DNA from: Limnoperna fortunei
Taxonomy: Eukaryota > Mollusca > Bivalvia > Mytilida > Modiolidae
Length of the DNA: 64,000 nt
Direction: 5' to 3'
NCBI GenBank assembly: GCA_944474755.1
Contig: OX104115.1
Coordinates: 38,699,080 to 38,763,079, forward strand
The position numbers and the translations under genes are program-made. The notes under the pieces are model-generated. The model did not search any database, was not told the origin of the DNA, and saw nothing but the letters and a program-made list of their open reading frames with translations. Shown here one piece after another: positions 44,799-57,025 of the stretch (its first letter is position 1; each line of letters starts with the position of its first letter).

Positions 44799-46461
44799 AT
44801 TTGCTTACATTAAATAATAAAGACATGCTTGCGAAGATGAGCGTAGCAAAGATCTTTGATAATCACGACGTAGGCAACACACTTATAAAACAACTTCATA
44901 TTGTTCGACTTTCGTCATTAATATAAGGTCATAAAATAGGATTAAAAATAGATCAAGCTAATATGCGAAAGCAATTCTAAAGATTGTAACTATAAAGCAT
45001 TTTGCAAATCAGACATATTATTGTTGTTGTGGTGCCCACTATTTACTTAAAAGCATGTTAAATTTTATTTCTCACGATATTTACAGTGTGTAACAGATTA
45101 ATGGCATATACTATTCTTTTCTGTGTCATCTATAAAAAGACGTTCGTGCTTTTCCAGCCAAAGTCAAGGCTGACGCTATTCGCAAGTTGCTTTTTCTTGA
45201 GATGATTTCCACATGCCCTTCACGTTAAAACTGCCAGAGATAGACAACATTTGGTGTTTCACGTATTATCATTTTGTATTCACAAATAAAATGAATCAAT
45301 ACTTTAAGTAATATCTTAATCATTTCGAAATACAAATTTATTATAAAGTATTTGATAAATTTACGTGAAAAACAAAATTGGTTAAAAGCACGACCTAGGT
45401 TTAGAAACGTCGCAAATCTCAATACGGATTTGAAGATCATCGTTTCACTGACGTTGATTTAATAGATAGGCTAGTCTGTTAATAATGAAATACTGTCGTC
45501 ACTATAAAATAATAAGCCATTAACAGTCGACAATTGTATCAATTATAAATCCAAAAGAAAACACATTGTCCTCCCACTAAACACAGTAACGTTCTTGTAA
45601 TGTTCTGATAACGTTATCTTATAGTTCTGAGAACGTTCTGACAGGACGTTTTGAGAACGATATTGTGTAGACGCCCACATTGGTTCTGAGAACGTTATGG
45701 AGTAACATTTTCAGAACGTTCCCACAACGTACCAAGAATGTTCCCAATGAACAAAAAAACATTCATAGAAGGTTTAAAGAACGTTATATCATGATTTTGG
45801 TTTGGTTCATAATGACCTTGCCCAATCATGGCCAATGTAAAAAGGGCATGTTTTGCATTTGTATGCCTCTAGGCTGCATATTACTGCATATTCAAATGTT
45901 AACACATTTGCATAATGTACTACATTGATTTTACAACAGAGAACATTTTCCTGTTTAAGACTGGGCAGAACCTTTGATCAAATAAAATGCTATCAACAAT
46001 CTGTATATTCATTATGACTGGTCAGATGGTTGGAACATTTTTTCAACAATTAAAACACAATCAACAATTATTCATGCTTACAGTAGCCAAAAAAATACAA
46101 CATCAAGGTAAACAAAAAGATTGTCCAGGAATAGAATGTACTGAAAACACTCACCCAAATTTAAAATCACAAGGTCAGGTACAGCAGTAGTGAAAAAATG
46201 AAATAATCAAAAGACTTGTGAATGGGGTTTATCTAAATCTACATAAAAAAAGGAACTGGTCGACTTAGTCAATGCTTTTGTGCAAATGCTGAGTGTGATT
46301 AAGACTTTGCTGAATGTAAGGCAAACACATCCACTATAAACAAAGACATTTTACAAAACACAAAGTTTATTAAGGTAGAATATAAATCAAAGTTATAATT
46401 GAAATTTTAGTCATATTCTTAAAAGTTCTTATTAGTTATCCATCCATCCATCTAATTCCTC

Positions 46462-49167
46462 TTAATCAGTAGTTTCTTCTTCATTATCCTTTGCCTTCTA
46501 AAATAGAAAGGGATTCAATATTGTAAATCTGTCATATATAGTTTCCTCACATGCTACTAATGTCAATCAGCAAAACCTGGAAAATTCTTCACTGTAATAA
46601 ACTGATAGATGATGTCTATTGAAGAGGGATGAATAATTCTAATGTATATAATAGAAAACAACAGAATTACTTTTTAGTATACTCTCTGCCAATCCTATTT
46701 TTCATGTAAGACTATAATAAAATAATTCCTAGAGACTCATCCAAATTTCTTGAAAAAATGGGGCGGGCGGGTGAATTATATTTCATTTTTTATCCAATTT
46801 GATGAAATTTTCTGCCATTTTAAAGAAATTGACCAAAAATGAACATAATTTGAGAAAAATCAAAATAAATTTTTTTCAGGCGGCTGAAAAAAGCAGGACG
46901 GGAGGGGATGAGAATCTAGGATATTTTTTATATTGGCCTCAGATGGTTTTGTGGCTTTTTTTTATTACTGCTTATAAATTCTTGATTTGCAAGTTGAATA
47001 AAAAATATATTAACTGGTCAAAGCAACTTATGTTTTTCTTCCATCAATATTGGATCACTCAGAATATCATCTGAGCCTTCTTTGTTCAACAAAAAATGTG
47101 TTTGCTTTGTTACCAGTTTAATGGTATCTGTAGGGAAACAGTAGAAATGGTCATTGACTGGGGTTGATATTTGTTTACCTTTATATTTATTTCCCCACTC
47201 TGACCCTATCCACTTATTTCGTAAATATCCTTAAACCAACTTTTTAAAAATAAAAAAGCTTAATTTGTTTGAAGTAAACTACATTGTATTAATTTGTTTT
47301 TGCTAAATAAATTTGTTGTTATACATTGTACCTTGAACTTAGATTCTCCTTGCAGGTGTGGCGCTCTCTTTAAAGTTTTGGAAATTGCCTCATCAATCAT
47401 GGCATCAGTGGCATTGTTGTTTCACTTCTTGCATGACTCTGGAAAAAAATGTATTTAATATTTAAAACATAGGAAATGGTTATGCTATTTTATTTTTATA
47501 ACCACCTACATAATTTTTAAATATATAATAGGCATGTTTTTCAAAAAGGAACACCACCCATCAAAAAAAGAATATATCCAAAAGACATATAATGCCCCAT
47601 CTTGCAACATTTGAGACAGACAGACCTGAACACTATATGCCCCTACTTTCGTAGATGGGGCATAAAAAATAAAAAAGAATTGAACTCCCTCCCCCCCCCA
47701 AAAAAAAAAGAATAGCGCTTACATAAAGGCTAAAATTAATTCGTTTTTAAAATATAATAATGCCCATATTTTCTTGGGAAGACACAACCCACCATACAAA
47801 AAAACAACAATAAATAAAGTGCCTTGAAACTCTCACTCCAACACATGGCAAATAAGTGTAAATTTCAACCAATCAAAACCTCTGATGTAACAATAAAGTA
47901 GAATAAATGACACACCCATTCATTACCATTCTTTGTGTAAACAAGAAATCTGTGAGCCAATGCTCACTATTGATGCCCCTGCTTTCACAACTACTACTTG
48001 TATGCAATGTGTTTAATATAAAGTTTACAGCAAACAGGAAGTAAATGTTTGATGGATCCAAAAATGTATACCACAATACATCATGTCCATATCAAGCTTG
48101 TTATTAAATATCAGCAACCTAGGAATAATAGTTGCCAAGTTATGAGCAAATTAAAAACAAGACAGAATTAATTTTGTGTGACGGAAAAAATTCAAGTACT
48201 TTTTATTTTATATACTTACTTTTAATTACTTTGTATATTGCCTCAGTGTTTAGGGATTTTTTGGCATTTTCTGTTTTCTTGGAATTTTTCCCCTTTAAAT
48301 TTAAAATTTGACCATAGACTGTTCCCACCAACTCTCCTCAGAACAAGCCTGGCTGTCTCTTTAATGTCTTTGCCACCAAGGAAGTGAACCTAAAAAAATC
48401 ACATTAATTAGCTGTCAGATTAGACAAAAAAAATATTTATTTTATATAATCGATCATGTCTTATTTTGTGGTAAATTTTAATTTTTTAATGTTTATGCCA
48501 AACAAAAAAAATGTGTGTTTCCTGTTTCAGGTCTGAAAAAGATAGGGTAGTCCTATGTACAATTATAAAATTATCCTTCTTTGCAATGACTGCAAAATCC
48601 TTTAAGCAGTTTTGTTGTGAGGTTACCTCTTTGAACAGACAGGGTTCAAAAAAGCTTTGTTTATTTGGCTACAGCTAGAGAACAAAACACTTACATGAAT
48701 TGATGTAACACAATTCATATTGTTGCTGGTTTTTAAACAAAGTACACGTACAATATATACATTGCAATATTTTAATTTTTTATGGATTTCAACATACCAA
48801 TTTTTTCTTCAGATAAAGAAGGTTCATCTTTGTCTTCTTCTACATATACATCATTATCATCATCAGAATCAATCATTTGGTGGTTGTCAATTAGGTCCCA
48901 CTCAAACGTCTCATTTTCTTCATTTTGGATGTATTCTGGTTGACTAATATATGTACTTGTATCTGGTTCATTTTCATGAGATCTTACATGAACACATGCA
49001 TGCATATCTTATAAAATGTTCTGTGTGTCATACGCTACTAAACTTTCAGTCTCATCTTATGATTGCCCAAGTTCTGATGATTTATTTTTTTAATCTTCGT
49101 ACAGCTCTAGCAGCTTGAATCCATTTTCTTTTGTAAGCTTTTCGACTTTCACTCATGCTCATGAAAT
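46462..49167 (-). pseudogene. Transposon gene: basic N-terminus, acidic region, DUF4806-like domain
   Basis: Exons on the minus strand, each bounded by consensus splice sites. 49,167-48,798 (acceptor ttttttccag, donor gtatgt) has the start MSMSESRKAYKRKWIQAARA, then a frameshift and two stops, then an acidic run with SDDDNDVYVEEDKDEPS. 48,389-48,220 (acceptor tttttttag, donor gtaagt) reads VHFLGGKDIKETARLVLRRV followed by GGNSLWSNFKFKGK, with one frameshift. 47,438-47,332 has ATDAMIDEAISKTLKRAPH with one stop. 46,497-46,462 ends KAKDNEEETTD-stop. The GG..vK..vrrvm..l..n.l...f..G pattern plus a final 'aT-x-E-x-aI..L.rAp' block recalls DUF4806 (PF16064). That family assignment is from memory. 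The LxxWA..LL-type middle expected in relatives was not found. Confidence 0.7.
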
Positions 49168-49447
49168 CTGGAAAAAAGTTAGTTGTGAACATGCATGTTT
49201 TCATGAGATAGGTTTACATGCACATACATATGTAAAAACATGAAAAAGGTCACCTAAAATTAATTATGCCTTTTAATATTTATTTTGTTTGGCCTATAAT
49301 CAGACAAGATTATATTTATTGGCCCCATCGAAAGTAGTCATACAATATAAGATCTCACGCTTGAGTATATTTTCATTTTATGTTTACTGATTTTTTGCTT
49401 TTTCTATCAATAATTGCTTATTCTATTAATAATAATAATATTTACAT

Positions 49448-49481
49448 GTATTTGCAAAACCCTGACGGGTTCAGCAAATAC
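49448..49481. repeat. Imperfect hairpin inside the transposon
   Basis: GTATTTGCAAAACCC and GGGTTCAGCAAATAC pair over 13 of 15 positions around 'tgac'. It could be the end structure of another small element. Confidence 0.5.
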
Positions 49482-49689
49482 AAATGAAAGAACTTATATG
49501 TGCAGCATGTTTCTGAAAAATGAAATAAAAAGTCCTATAAAAAATGTTGAAAATCAAACATAATGCTAAGTCGTATGTTATATGACTACGTCCTTAGGGC
49601 ATTCTGTCTGGCCTGAGTGGAAGGATTGGTGCTGTAAAAAATTTTAAAACTGAAGAATTTTGTGCTTCAGGCTAGTACCTGAAAAAGTT

Positions 49690-49930
49690 GTTGGCACAGA
49701 CTATTTAGCTTCTTGAACCCTAAAAAGGTACATGTACATGCAATGTGTGATTTTATGTCTGTGTTAGGGTTTAACACCCTTTTCGACGCACCTGGGACAT
49801 ATAGGGTGGTCATGATCAGTTTAAATGGAGGAAACCACTGACCTTCAGCAGGTAACAATTACTTGTGTGATTTTAAATCTAAATGATAATCTAGTGCATG
49901 CCTTAACCAACCAGCTATCTAGCCAACTAA
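49690..49930 (-). mobile_element. SINE nested in the transposon
   Basis: The reverse complement begins 'agatagctggttggttaagg' (A-box-like). It continues through 'gttacctgctgaaggtcagt', 'ggtttcctcc', 'caccctatatgtcccaggtg' and 'gtcgaaaagggtgttaaacc'. It lies between the acidic exon and the right end of the host element, so it inserted after the transposon arrived. Confidence 0.6.
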
Positions 49931-50535
49931 AGATCTAGAGCTTTCATTGGCCTCATCAATTCTATAAAGTAGACCATTTTGTGTTTATCAGCACATTATT
50001 GCTTTTCAATTTCATGTACAAATGTTGGTGGCAACAGGAAATTGTCATGGAAATACATGTAGCTTAGCAATACACATACATGTTTAATTTCTCATATTTT
50101 TTATAAATTTTAGTTAATTCTTGCTGTATACGCATCCATGTGACGTTATCTTCAATGTGTTGAAGGCGGTCACTAACCAGTAGAAGTATATTTTTCTCCC
50201 CTCGTGACCCCTGCAAAGCCATCTTCAACAGGTACATGTACCTGTAAAAAGGCTGAAATGGGGCAGGGGTTGGATCCACCTCTTAACTTGTAAGCTAGCT
50301 TGAACTTTAAGTGTTTGAAAGCAATATGTTTTATTAATCAAGTTGACTTGCATTGTGTACCTACATTTATGTGTACATGACAAACAAATCTGGGAGAGAG
50401 AGTATGTGAATGTCGTCTTTGAAATTCGAATTCGGCGCCAAAACTTTAGGTTGACAAACTGAGCTTATAAGACCATATATAATTGAACAGCCTAGGTCAT
50501 ATATGCACTCAAATGAAATTAACAATCATTCATAC

Positions 50536-50690
50536 CTTTCTTCTAATATTGTAGACCCGCTGTTTCCTGATTCTCGAACTTCTGGTTCGTCCTCGCAGAC
50601 GCAGTCTCGAATTCTAATAGAAATGTTCGCCGCCTTCGATTTGAAAACAAATTTTAAAGGGAAGATCTTATTTCGTAAACTGAGATAATT
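50536..50690 (-). pseudogene. Possible upstream exon of the transposon gene
   Basis: A minus-strand open frame reads KAANISIRIRDCVCEDEPEV then RESGNSGSTILEER and ends at a good donor (gtatga). The peptide is charged and exon-like. Its phase does not join cleanly to the 49,167 exon, so it may be 5' untranslated, separated by an undetected exon, or part of another gene. Confidence 0.35.
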
Positions 50691-51424
50691 ATGAGAAGTT
50701 TCAAGAAAATAATTACAAAAAATTAAATGAATATTTTTTTGTTCCTCTTGTGGTTATTTAAAAGTATATAAAAGCGTGCAAATCACTTTTCTTTTAAAAT
50801 ATTACGAAACTAAATCTCGGCTTGGCTTTTAAGCCTTGTGCTACCGCCCCTGATTTTCCCGCGCACGCTCAAATTCTAGATTGTGCAGCCGTGTTTTCTA
50901 ATATATAATTGAAATTAATATTTGAGTGCAATCTAGCATTTATGTCAAACACAGAAGTCAGAAGAACTGTTAAATAATTTACAATGCATTATACTTGATC
51001 ATTGAATATCATTTTTCAATCATGTCAGTCCCGAACGTCCTAGACTGTCACTCAGCGTGAAGATATATTTTAAATAATCATTTCTTTTATCAGTTTAAAC
51101 AATGTCCGTACTGTTTAAATTAGAACAATTAATAAAATACACATGCAAACACTATTCCGGATATTCACAACTTTCTGAAAACGTTATAAGAACGTTAGTT
51201 TTTAATCAGCTTTTTAAGGTTTTTAAAAGACCTTGATAGAACGTTCTATCAAAACCAAAACTTAAATCAAACGTTCTAAGAACGTCACAGCAGAACGTTC
51301 TAGGTAGGGTTTTTCACAACGTTACGACTGAACGTTTTAATAACGTATTAAGAACGATATAGTTCTGGAAAACCCTGGAAAAAACGAAAACGTAACGTTC
51401 AGAAACCGTTCTGTGTTTAGTGGG

Positions 51425-52850
51425 CTGTCTGTATTTCAATATCTATTTGCATTACACTGATTTATTCTTTTGAAACGGCTTGACCTTAAGTCGTATTGTT
51501 AAAACACAAATTAAAGTTGAATGTTATCTGTGCATTTTAGTATAAAATGATCATTGAAACTAAAAATGTTCATTTACAATACTTACACAAAAGTGTATAA
51601 AGAATAATAAAAAACATACCATGCTACATGACAGATCATTTCCTCTGTCAATTAGTTCCAAATAGACTTAAGATGAATTTTTTGCATATCTTGGTAAGAC
51701 GGTTTTGGAAAATAAGTTTTTTCCTTTTTCTTCTTGATATGCATTTTTATAAGCTACTGGAGGCAAATGTTCTTTGAAATACAATCCGTTTGTTTATTCG
51801 GCCTTTTTTTAATTTAATGGCATTATGCCATTTATCGTTTGAACACGTAAAGGTATTATTTAATAACCCACCACACAAATGTTTGTTTCAACAGTTTTTC
51901 ATGTTTAAGTAAAATTAAATACGAAAAATTAGATCGTGTCAAAAGCAGGTCATTTGCCCATTCGGCAAAAAAGTTTGAAAATCGATTCGAAAATAAACCC
52001 ATGCAATAAAACATATACATTCACATTTTGTTTAATTTTTAATGCATAGCTGTGTGTACATTTGAAGGTTTTGTACATAGCACAGTGTTCAAATGAACAA
52101 AATCGCGCAGATAAACTACTAAAAGTAATTATAGTAGTCAGGGGAAGCATGTTTTCTATTACTATACAATTTTGCTGGGTTTGTATCCAGAACACGGAAA
52201 ATTTCAGCCTGTTTAATTAGTCTAGACGGAATTGGTCAAGGTGTTTGATTAATTACTGTTATATTGGAATTGAGTTCATGTACTTTTACATTGTTTCACT
52301 TATTACTTTGTAACGAACACATATAACATATTACGCAGTTAAGAAGACAGTACTGTTTTAATAAAGCTGATCGACTCAAAGTAAAATATATAAGTAATTT
52401 GTACTGTACACAACTAAATGTACAGCTAAAATGTATTTCTAAATATCGCTGTAGATCGATCAAAGGCGAGCAGTAATGTTATAGTTTACTAACCTAAAAT
52501 TGCTAACTTATTCAGTTGGTTTTTTTAGCTGAATTTGAGGTTTGAAATAAAAGCTATTTGACATCCTAATCATTGTGGTCTTCCATAATTCTTTATTCTA
52601 AATGTAAAGATGTAGATCATAAGCACTGAATAGAAAACTAGTATAGGTGATTTAAGTTTTTTAGCTTTTTTAGGTTATGTTAAAGCCAACAAAGACATAT
52701 ATAAATCAGTGTTGTATTTAGTCATTTTTAGCGAAAATGACGGTTTATGGAAAAGGTGCATAAAAGTATTTACGAAACGTTATGGCAATATCAAATATAC
52801 AATATCAAATCAAACCGACCAAACAACAAGAGCCGAGTGTTATGGGATAG
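51425..52850. other. Unannotated AT-rich DNA
   Basis: Nothing recognised. Confidence 0.5.
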
Positions 52851-52854
52851 TTAC

Positions 52855-53045
52855 AATTCCTGGTATAGACAAACATATACAACGCAAAACAAAAACACAA
52901 AAACAGAAAGCGAGTAACCCGACCTCCCTAAAAACCAGGTGAAATTAGCTGATCTGGAAGAGAAGCAGTGCCTAAGACACCCTTTAAATTACTCATTGTC
53001 ATGTCTATGCAAAGTTAAATCCAGGAACAGGAAAGACTAATCTTC
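52855..53045 (-). mobile_element. 3'-terminal remnant of a reverse transcriptase element
   Basis: 'gacaaacatatacaacgcaa', 'aacacaaaaacagaaagcga', 'gtaacccgacctccc', 'gaagcagtgcctaagacacc' and 'attactcattgtcat' match 4,420-4,640 nearly block for block. It sits downstream, on the minus strand, of the codons at 53.4 kb. Confidence 0.7.
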
Positions 53046-53361
53046 ATTTTATTTATTATTTGATTTAGAGTCTTTGCTGACAATGTCAGTTCTGTCATTG
53101 TTATTTACCAGGCATTTATATCGTCTATTTCCGTTTTTCTTAAAAAAGCTGTGTTTAATTAGATATTACCTGGGTTTTCAGTTGCATATGAGGGACGGCC
53201 GACAAATTAAATGTTTTAATGCTGTGACATTAAAAACTAGTTCCTGACCTCAATATGTCTATCGATCTTTTGCTTTTTTAATATCCACATTTTATTTTTG
53301 CCACTACTGGAGTAGAACGAGCAATTGTATTTGTCTTTTTTTATTGGTGTTTAAATAGTGG
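53046..53361. other. Unannotated DNA where reverse transcriptase catalytic codons would be expected
   Basis: No YxDD or GIPMGT motif was found between the PKLHK block and the 3' remnant, so the catalytic core seems deleted or replaced. Confidence 0.4.
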
Positions 53362-53556
53362 TCAGGAGTTGCGATAGTGGTGTTTCACTGCTATGAAACG
53401 CTGTTTGTATGGATTTTTGTGAAGTTTTGGTATCCAATACCAGAAGAGGAAAACACAATCTTGACATTGATTTGGAGACCAACATCTTTTTGTGAATTTC
53501 AAGAATCTCCATTTTTGAAAGCGTAGTGGACGTGTAAGTAATATTTCTAAGTGATA
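53362..53556 (-). pseudogene. Reverse transcriptase fragment with IPKLHKNPYKQRFIA
   Basis: The minus-strand frame reads LFWYWIPKLHKNPYKQRFIA (about 53,466-53,389), then stops at 53,362. This is the conserved N-terminal-finger block of the bivalve reverse transcriptase family, also present in degraded form at 33.1 kb. The upstream part is open but not family-like, suggesting a frameshift before the motif. It is a truncated dead copy. Confidence 0.8.
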
Positions 53557-53877
53557 TTGAACTTCCTATTTGTAATAATAATCATAGTTTGATGCTCAGA
53601 TTGTTCTGTAAACGTCACAATAGCTTTCCAAGATCTTACTATATTTAAGAAAACTTTGCCAAAGTCCACGTTTTACAGCTGTGGCACCTCCGTCCATTAG
53701 TTTCTCTTTTCATGACTCTAAAGCAGATTAATTTGTTACTGTGTTGTTATCTACAGCAAGTAGTTCTTGGGAAAGACTATTCTTAACCACTGATTATAGG
53801 CCAGACGTACCTTTGAATAATGGCGTAATTGTGTACTATATAACTGTTTTATTAAATATGTAATCTATATTTATACC
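53557..53877. other. Unannotated DNA
   Basis: Nothing recognised. Confidence 0.45.
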
Positions 53878-54000
53878 TCCGTTTCAAAGAAAAGGGGTAT
53901 ACTGGTTTACCTCTGTCCGTCCCTCCGTGCTTCCATCCGCAGCATAACTTTCGCAACAGTTTTCACAGTGAGTACCAATTTCAAGTCAGTCGCATATCTA
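53878..54000. repeat. Fragment resembling a dispersed mollusc repeat
   Basis: 'cctccgtttcaaagaaaagg', 'ggtatactggtttacctctg', 'tccgtccctccgtgcttcca'. The ggtatac / (tccg)n pattern is one I associate with dispersed repeats of molluscs. There is only one copy in this window, so it cannot be tested internally. Confidence 0.4.
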
Positions 54001-55724
54001 CTTCCTTGTTATTGTAGTAATGAACACTTAAAAATGGAAACTAATTATGACTTTAAAAAGCAAGCAAACAAATTTATAAAAAGACCAGTTTAATACTTTA
54101 CATAGAACAAGACGTAACATATAATACAAATCGAAGATTAAGCACAAAATGTATTATTGAAATGCACATAATGCGTGTCGTACTTATTATAACTGTTCCT
54201 GCTTTCTGAACTGAACATAAACCTATTTTTCAACACTGAAATTTATGTTGTTCATGCAATTTAATGGTCATTTATAAAATGACCATAACATTTATGTAAA
54301 TAATTATTATCAAAGATAGCAGTGCACAGTTTTGCACAACAGCTGGATTCTTCGAATATACAAATGGATTTCATTTAATTAATGCAAGATTAAGACTAGA
54401 TAGGTAGAATTATTTGATGTACAATGGTGTAACTAAGATACAAGCATCGAGACGTATTTGTCTGGTATTTATCATATAACACTTACTTAAATGTACTAAA
54501 AGTATAAAATGCATTTAGAAAATTACTTTATCTAAAATGTCTCTTTCCTGGTAATTTTTGTTAAATTAGAGACGATTGGATGAATATGTTTGAAATAAAA
54601 AAGTTACAATATTGCCGACAGAATACATTCAGATAAATGATGTCAATAGATACAATCAGACGTCAGTAGAATTACAAACCACTGTATTTGACAAGAGAAA
54701 GTATTACATGGTCTAGACTATATCTTCCTTTACTTCATTACTGTAGTGTATTTAAAGTCGCATAGCTTTTGTCGAAGATAATTAATGACATTTACATCAT
54801 TTTTAGTTATTTTTGTGTTTGAAAACACAAAATTATATCACTTTGAAACACTTTGGAAGCTGTACATGCAAATCTTATTTCGGACAACTAAAAATAAATT
54901 CCGACAGATTGTTTTGATGTCGCGATTTTAGCATGAGGAAATACAATCAAAGGGAAGCACATACATTTACATAATATATACTTTCGTTTTTAAGTGATGT
55001 ATATATTATCCAATTCAATATTTGATAGTTGCCAAAAGATAATGGCTATTATAATATAATCAAAGAACATGAGTCGAAATGCAAGTGACGAGTGCAGCAA
55101 ACAATGCATAACATGAACACCCCCCAGCCCCTTTACAGAAAAACAAAAAATAAAGGTTTCTAGCCCAAGACTACCTAACCAACCACCTGTCGAGTTTATT
55201 ATTGTCACGTCCAAGGATAAGAAAAATCCAGAAAGGGCAAAGACCATCTGAGAGCACAAAAGTTTGATCGTATTGGATAGATGGATTTCCTTTAACAATC
55301 TTTTGAGTTGTGACAACGACAATAGACATTCGGAAGGTATGATATAGATATAACAAACTCCTGGTTTTCTGTAGATTAAGGGTCAAAATTCATTTTGTTT
55401 CATTAATTGTCTACATTCAGCTAAGAACTTTCTTTATATTTATGAGGAATTTGTGTAACCCACACCTGTATTACTTTCATTTCTTTCAAATGAATTGTGA
55501 TACTTGAGTGATAACAGTAGTTTGCCTTAACTATTTTTCACTTACCTAAGGTCCCAAGTTTCAGCCTTACCGTCGGCAGTGTGTGGTCAGTTTTATTTGA
55601 TAAGTATTGCAAGCTTTAATTTGAAGGTCGGTGGTTTATATTTGACAATTTCTCTCATTGTAAACTGTAGCATGACAGAAAATAGCAGAGTAATGAAGTA
55701 TACCTGATACAATGTCTTGTTCTG
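54001..55724. other. Unannotated AT-rich DNA
   Basis: Holds overlapping minus-strand ORFs at 54,990-55,386 (110 and 71 codons, hydrophobic). They have no recognisable domain and may be part of an unrecognised repeat. Confidence 0.4.
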
Positions 55725-55795
55725 GGTACTTTGGCTTTGTCCTCTCATATTGCTGAAAAAGTGCTTTAGTGGCATTTATCCACATTCATAAAACC
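55725..55795 (+). mobile_element. SINE tail fragment
   Basis: 'gttctgggtactttggcttt', 'gtcctctcatattgctgaaa', 'aagtgctttagtggcattta' is a degenerate form of 'tctgggtactccggcttcct' ... 'gctgaaaaattgctgaaagtggcgtta'. Confidence 0.55.
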
Positions 55796-56580
55796 AAATA
55801 CAATAAACAGCAATGTTTCACGTATGTAGCCTGTTTTTGCTGGATTTAAACAGTATATTGTACAACAAACTAAAGTAACGCTTACAATGGTAGAGCGTTA
55901 GAAAAAGCTATAAATTTTCTATAAAGCTGTATGAATGAGCAAGACATAATTTAATATTATGTTTTCATATATAAATCTGTATAAGAGGTGTTAACATATT
56001 TTAAGTATTGTGTAAATGTGAATACAAATAGCAGTAACCTACGAAATATCACGAGTCGAAAGTCAAGGGAATTTCAAATCCAGATTTAAACTAACGTATT
56101 CAACACGATACAAAAAAGGAAACACGAAAAACCATGCGTACGTGTATGTGCTTCGTATGAGTAAGCATTATCTACTATAATTCGACATCAGTTGAGTTAA
56201 TCAAACATTTTGCCATGTCTTAGAAAAGTAAATTCCAAGAATAAAAATGTTTTAATGTTTACTCTTAACGTCACATGTCGTGACAGTGTTTATTTACATC
56301 AACCCACATGTGTTATTTTAAATGTTCGAATTGCGAACCTTAACAATATTAATATAAAGTGTTTTTAATGTCGGTGTTTTAAGAGAATAAAGGCAAAAAC
56401 CTATTGGTTAAGATTTATTTGATACAAAGAAGAAGACAAACTGAGTCAGTTACCGAATCCAATGTAATATGGTAAAACTAAGGCACATCAAATAAGGGCA
56501 AATCATATTTTGGAGATAAACTTCTTATAAATCACGACAATTAAACTTAAAGTATGACATCAACCCGGAAACCAACCAAT
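55796..56580. other. Unannotated AT-rich DNA
   Basis: Nothing recognised. Confidence 0.5.
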
Positions 56581-56840
56581 CTAGTTCCCGTTCGTTCCCG
56601 TCTCGCATTCGAGACGGGATAAATAATCAAAGATTTAAAAAAAAACAGTGGCAATATCGGTATAACAGATAAACAATGCTGTCTCTTGATTGGCTGCTGA
56701 ATCGGGAGATAGCTGTCGATTGGCCAGCAAATACAAGTTAAGTTAGGAATGAAAACCCCGCATGATTACGGGCAGTAGCAATCATAATATGCCGACGGCC
56801 GTTCGTAGCCACTCGAAAAAAGCCGAGCGATCACTAATTG
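56581..56840. promoter_or_regulatory. Motif-rich patch: perfect hairpin and several ATTGG (CCAAT) boxes
   Basis: A 10-bp perfect stem (56,596-56,605 and 56,610-56,619: TCCCGTCTCG, loop catt, CGAGACGGGA) is followed by 'gattggctgctg', 'cgattggccagc' and 'ctaattggttac'. The patch is more GC-rich than its surroundings ('gccgacggccgttcg'). It could be a promoter or an unknown repeat; no transcript can be proposed. Confidence 0.3.
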
Positions 56841-56860
56841 GTTACGATGAAAAAAGGGGA

Positions 56861-57025
56861 AAAATATGCAAGACAATGGGAATCAAACTTTTCTAAAAAG
56901 GAAAGTTGCATTGATTTGTGTATGTTTATCATAAAACAAACCGAAAGAAAATATGCAAGATAATGGGAATTAACCTGTTTTAAAAGGAACATGGTATTGA
57001 TTTGCGTATTTTTATCATAAAATGT
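56861..57025. repeat. Tandem duplication, period about 87 bp
   Basis: Copies start at 56,864 and 56,951 ('atatgcaaga-aatgggaat'). They share 'aaaaggaa', 'ttgatttg-gtat-tttatcat' and end 'aaaa'. Confidence 0.8.

Larger units (their letters stand above)
45573..51424. mobile_element. 5.85-kb CACTA-like transposon with DUF4806-type gene
   Basis: The ends are CCCACTAAACACAG (45,573-45,586) and its exact complement CTGTGTTTAGTGGG (51,411-51,424), flanked by CT on both sides. Both subterminal 200-bp regions are packed with AACGTT / GAACGTTC words (for example 45,589, 45,630, 45,715, and many at 51,180-51,400). Such repeats are usual transposase-binding arrays. A CACTA core and a 2-bp duplication fit EnSpm/CACTA elements of animals, but the extra outer CC is unusual and I see no transposase catalytic domain. 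The interior carries a decayed minus-strand gene and a nested SINE. Confidence 0.8.

Noticed and set aside
45573..51424. hAT or mariner assignment for the 5.85-kb element
   Set aside because: The flanks do not show an 8-bp or TA duplication, and no matching transposase was found.
54990..55322. 110-codon hydrophobic minus-strand ORF
   Set aside because: A second frame overlaps it, it has no domain signature or splice context, and its length is within chance expectation for AT-rich DNA.
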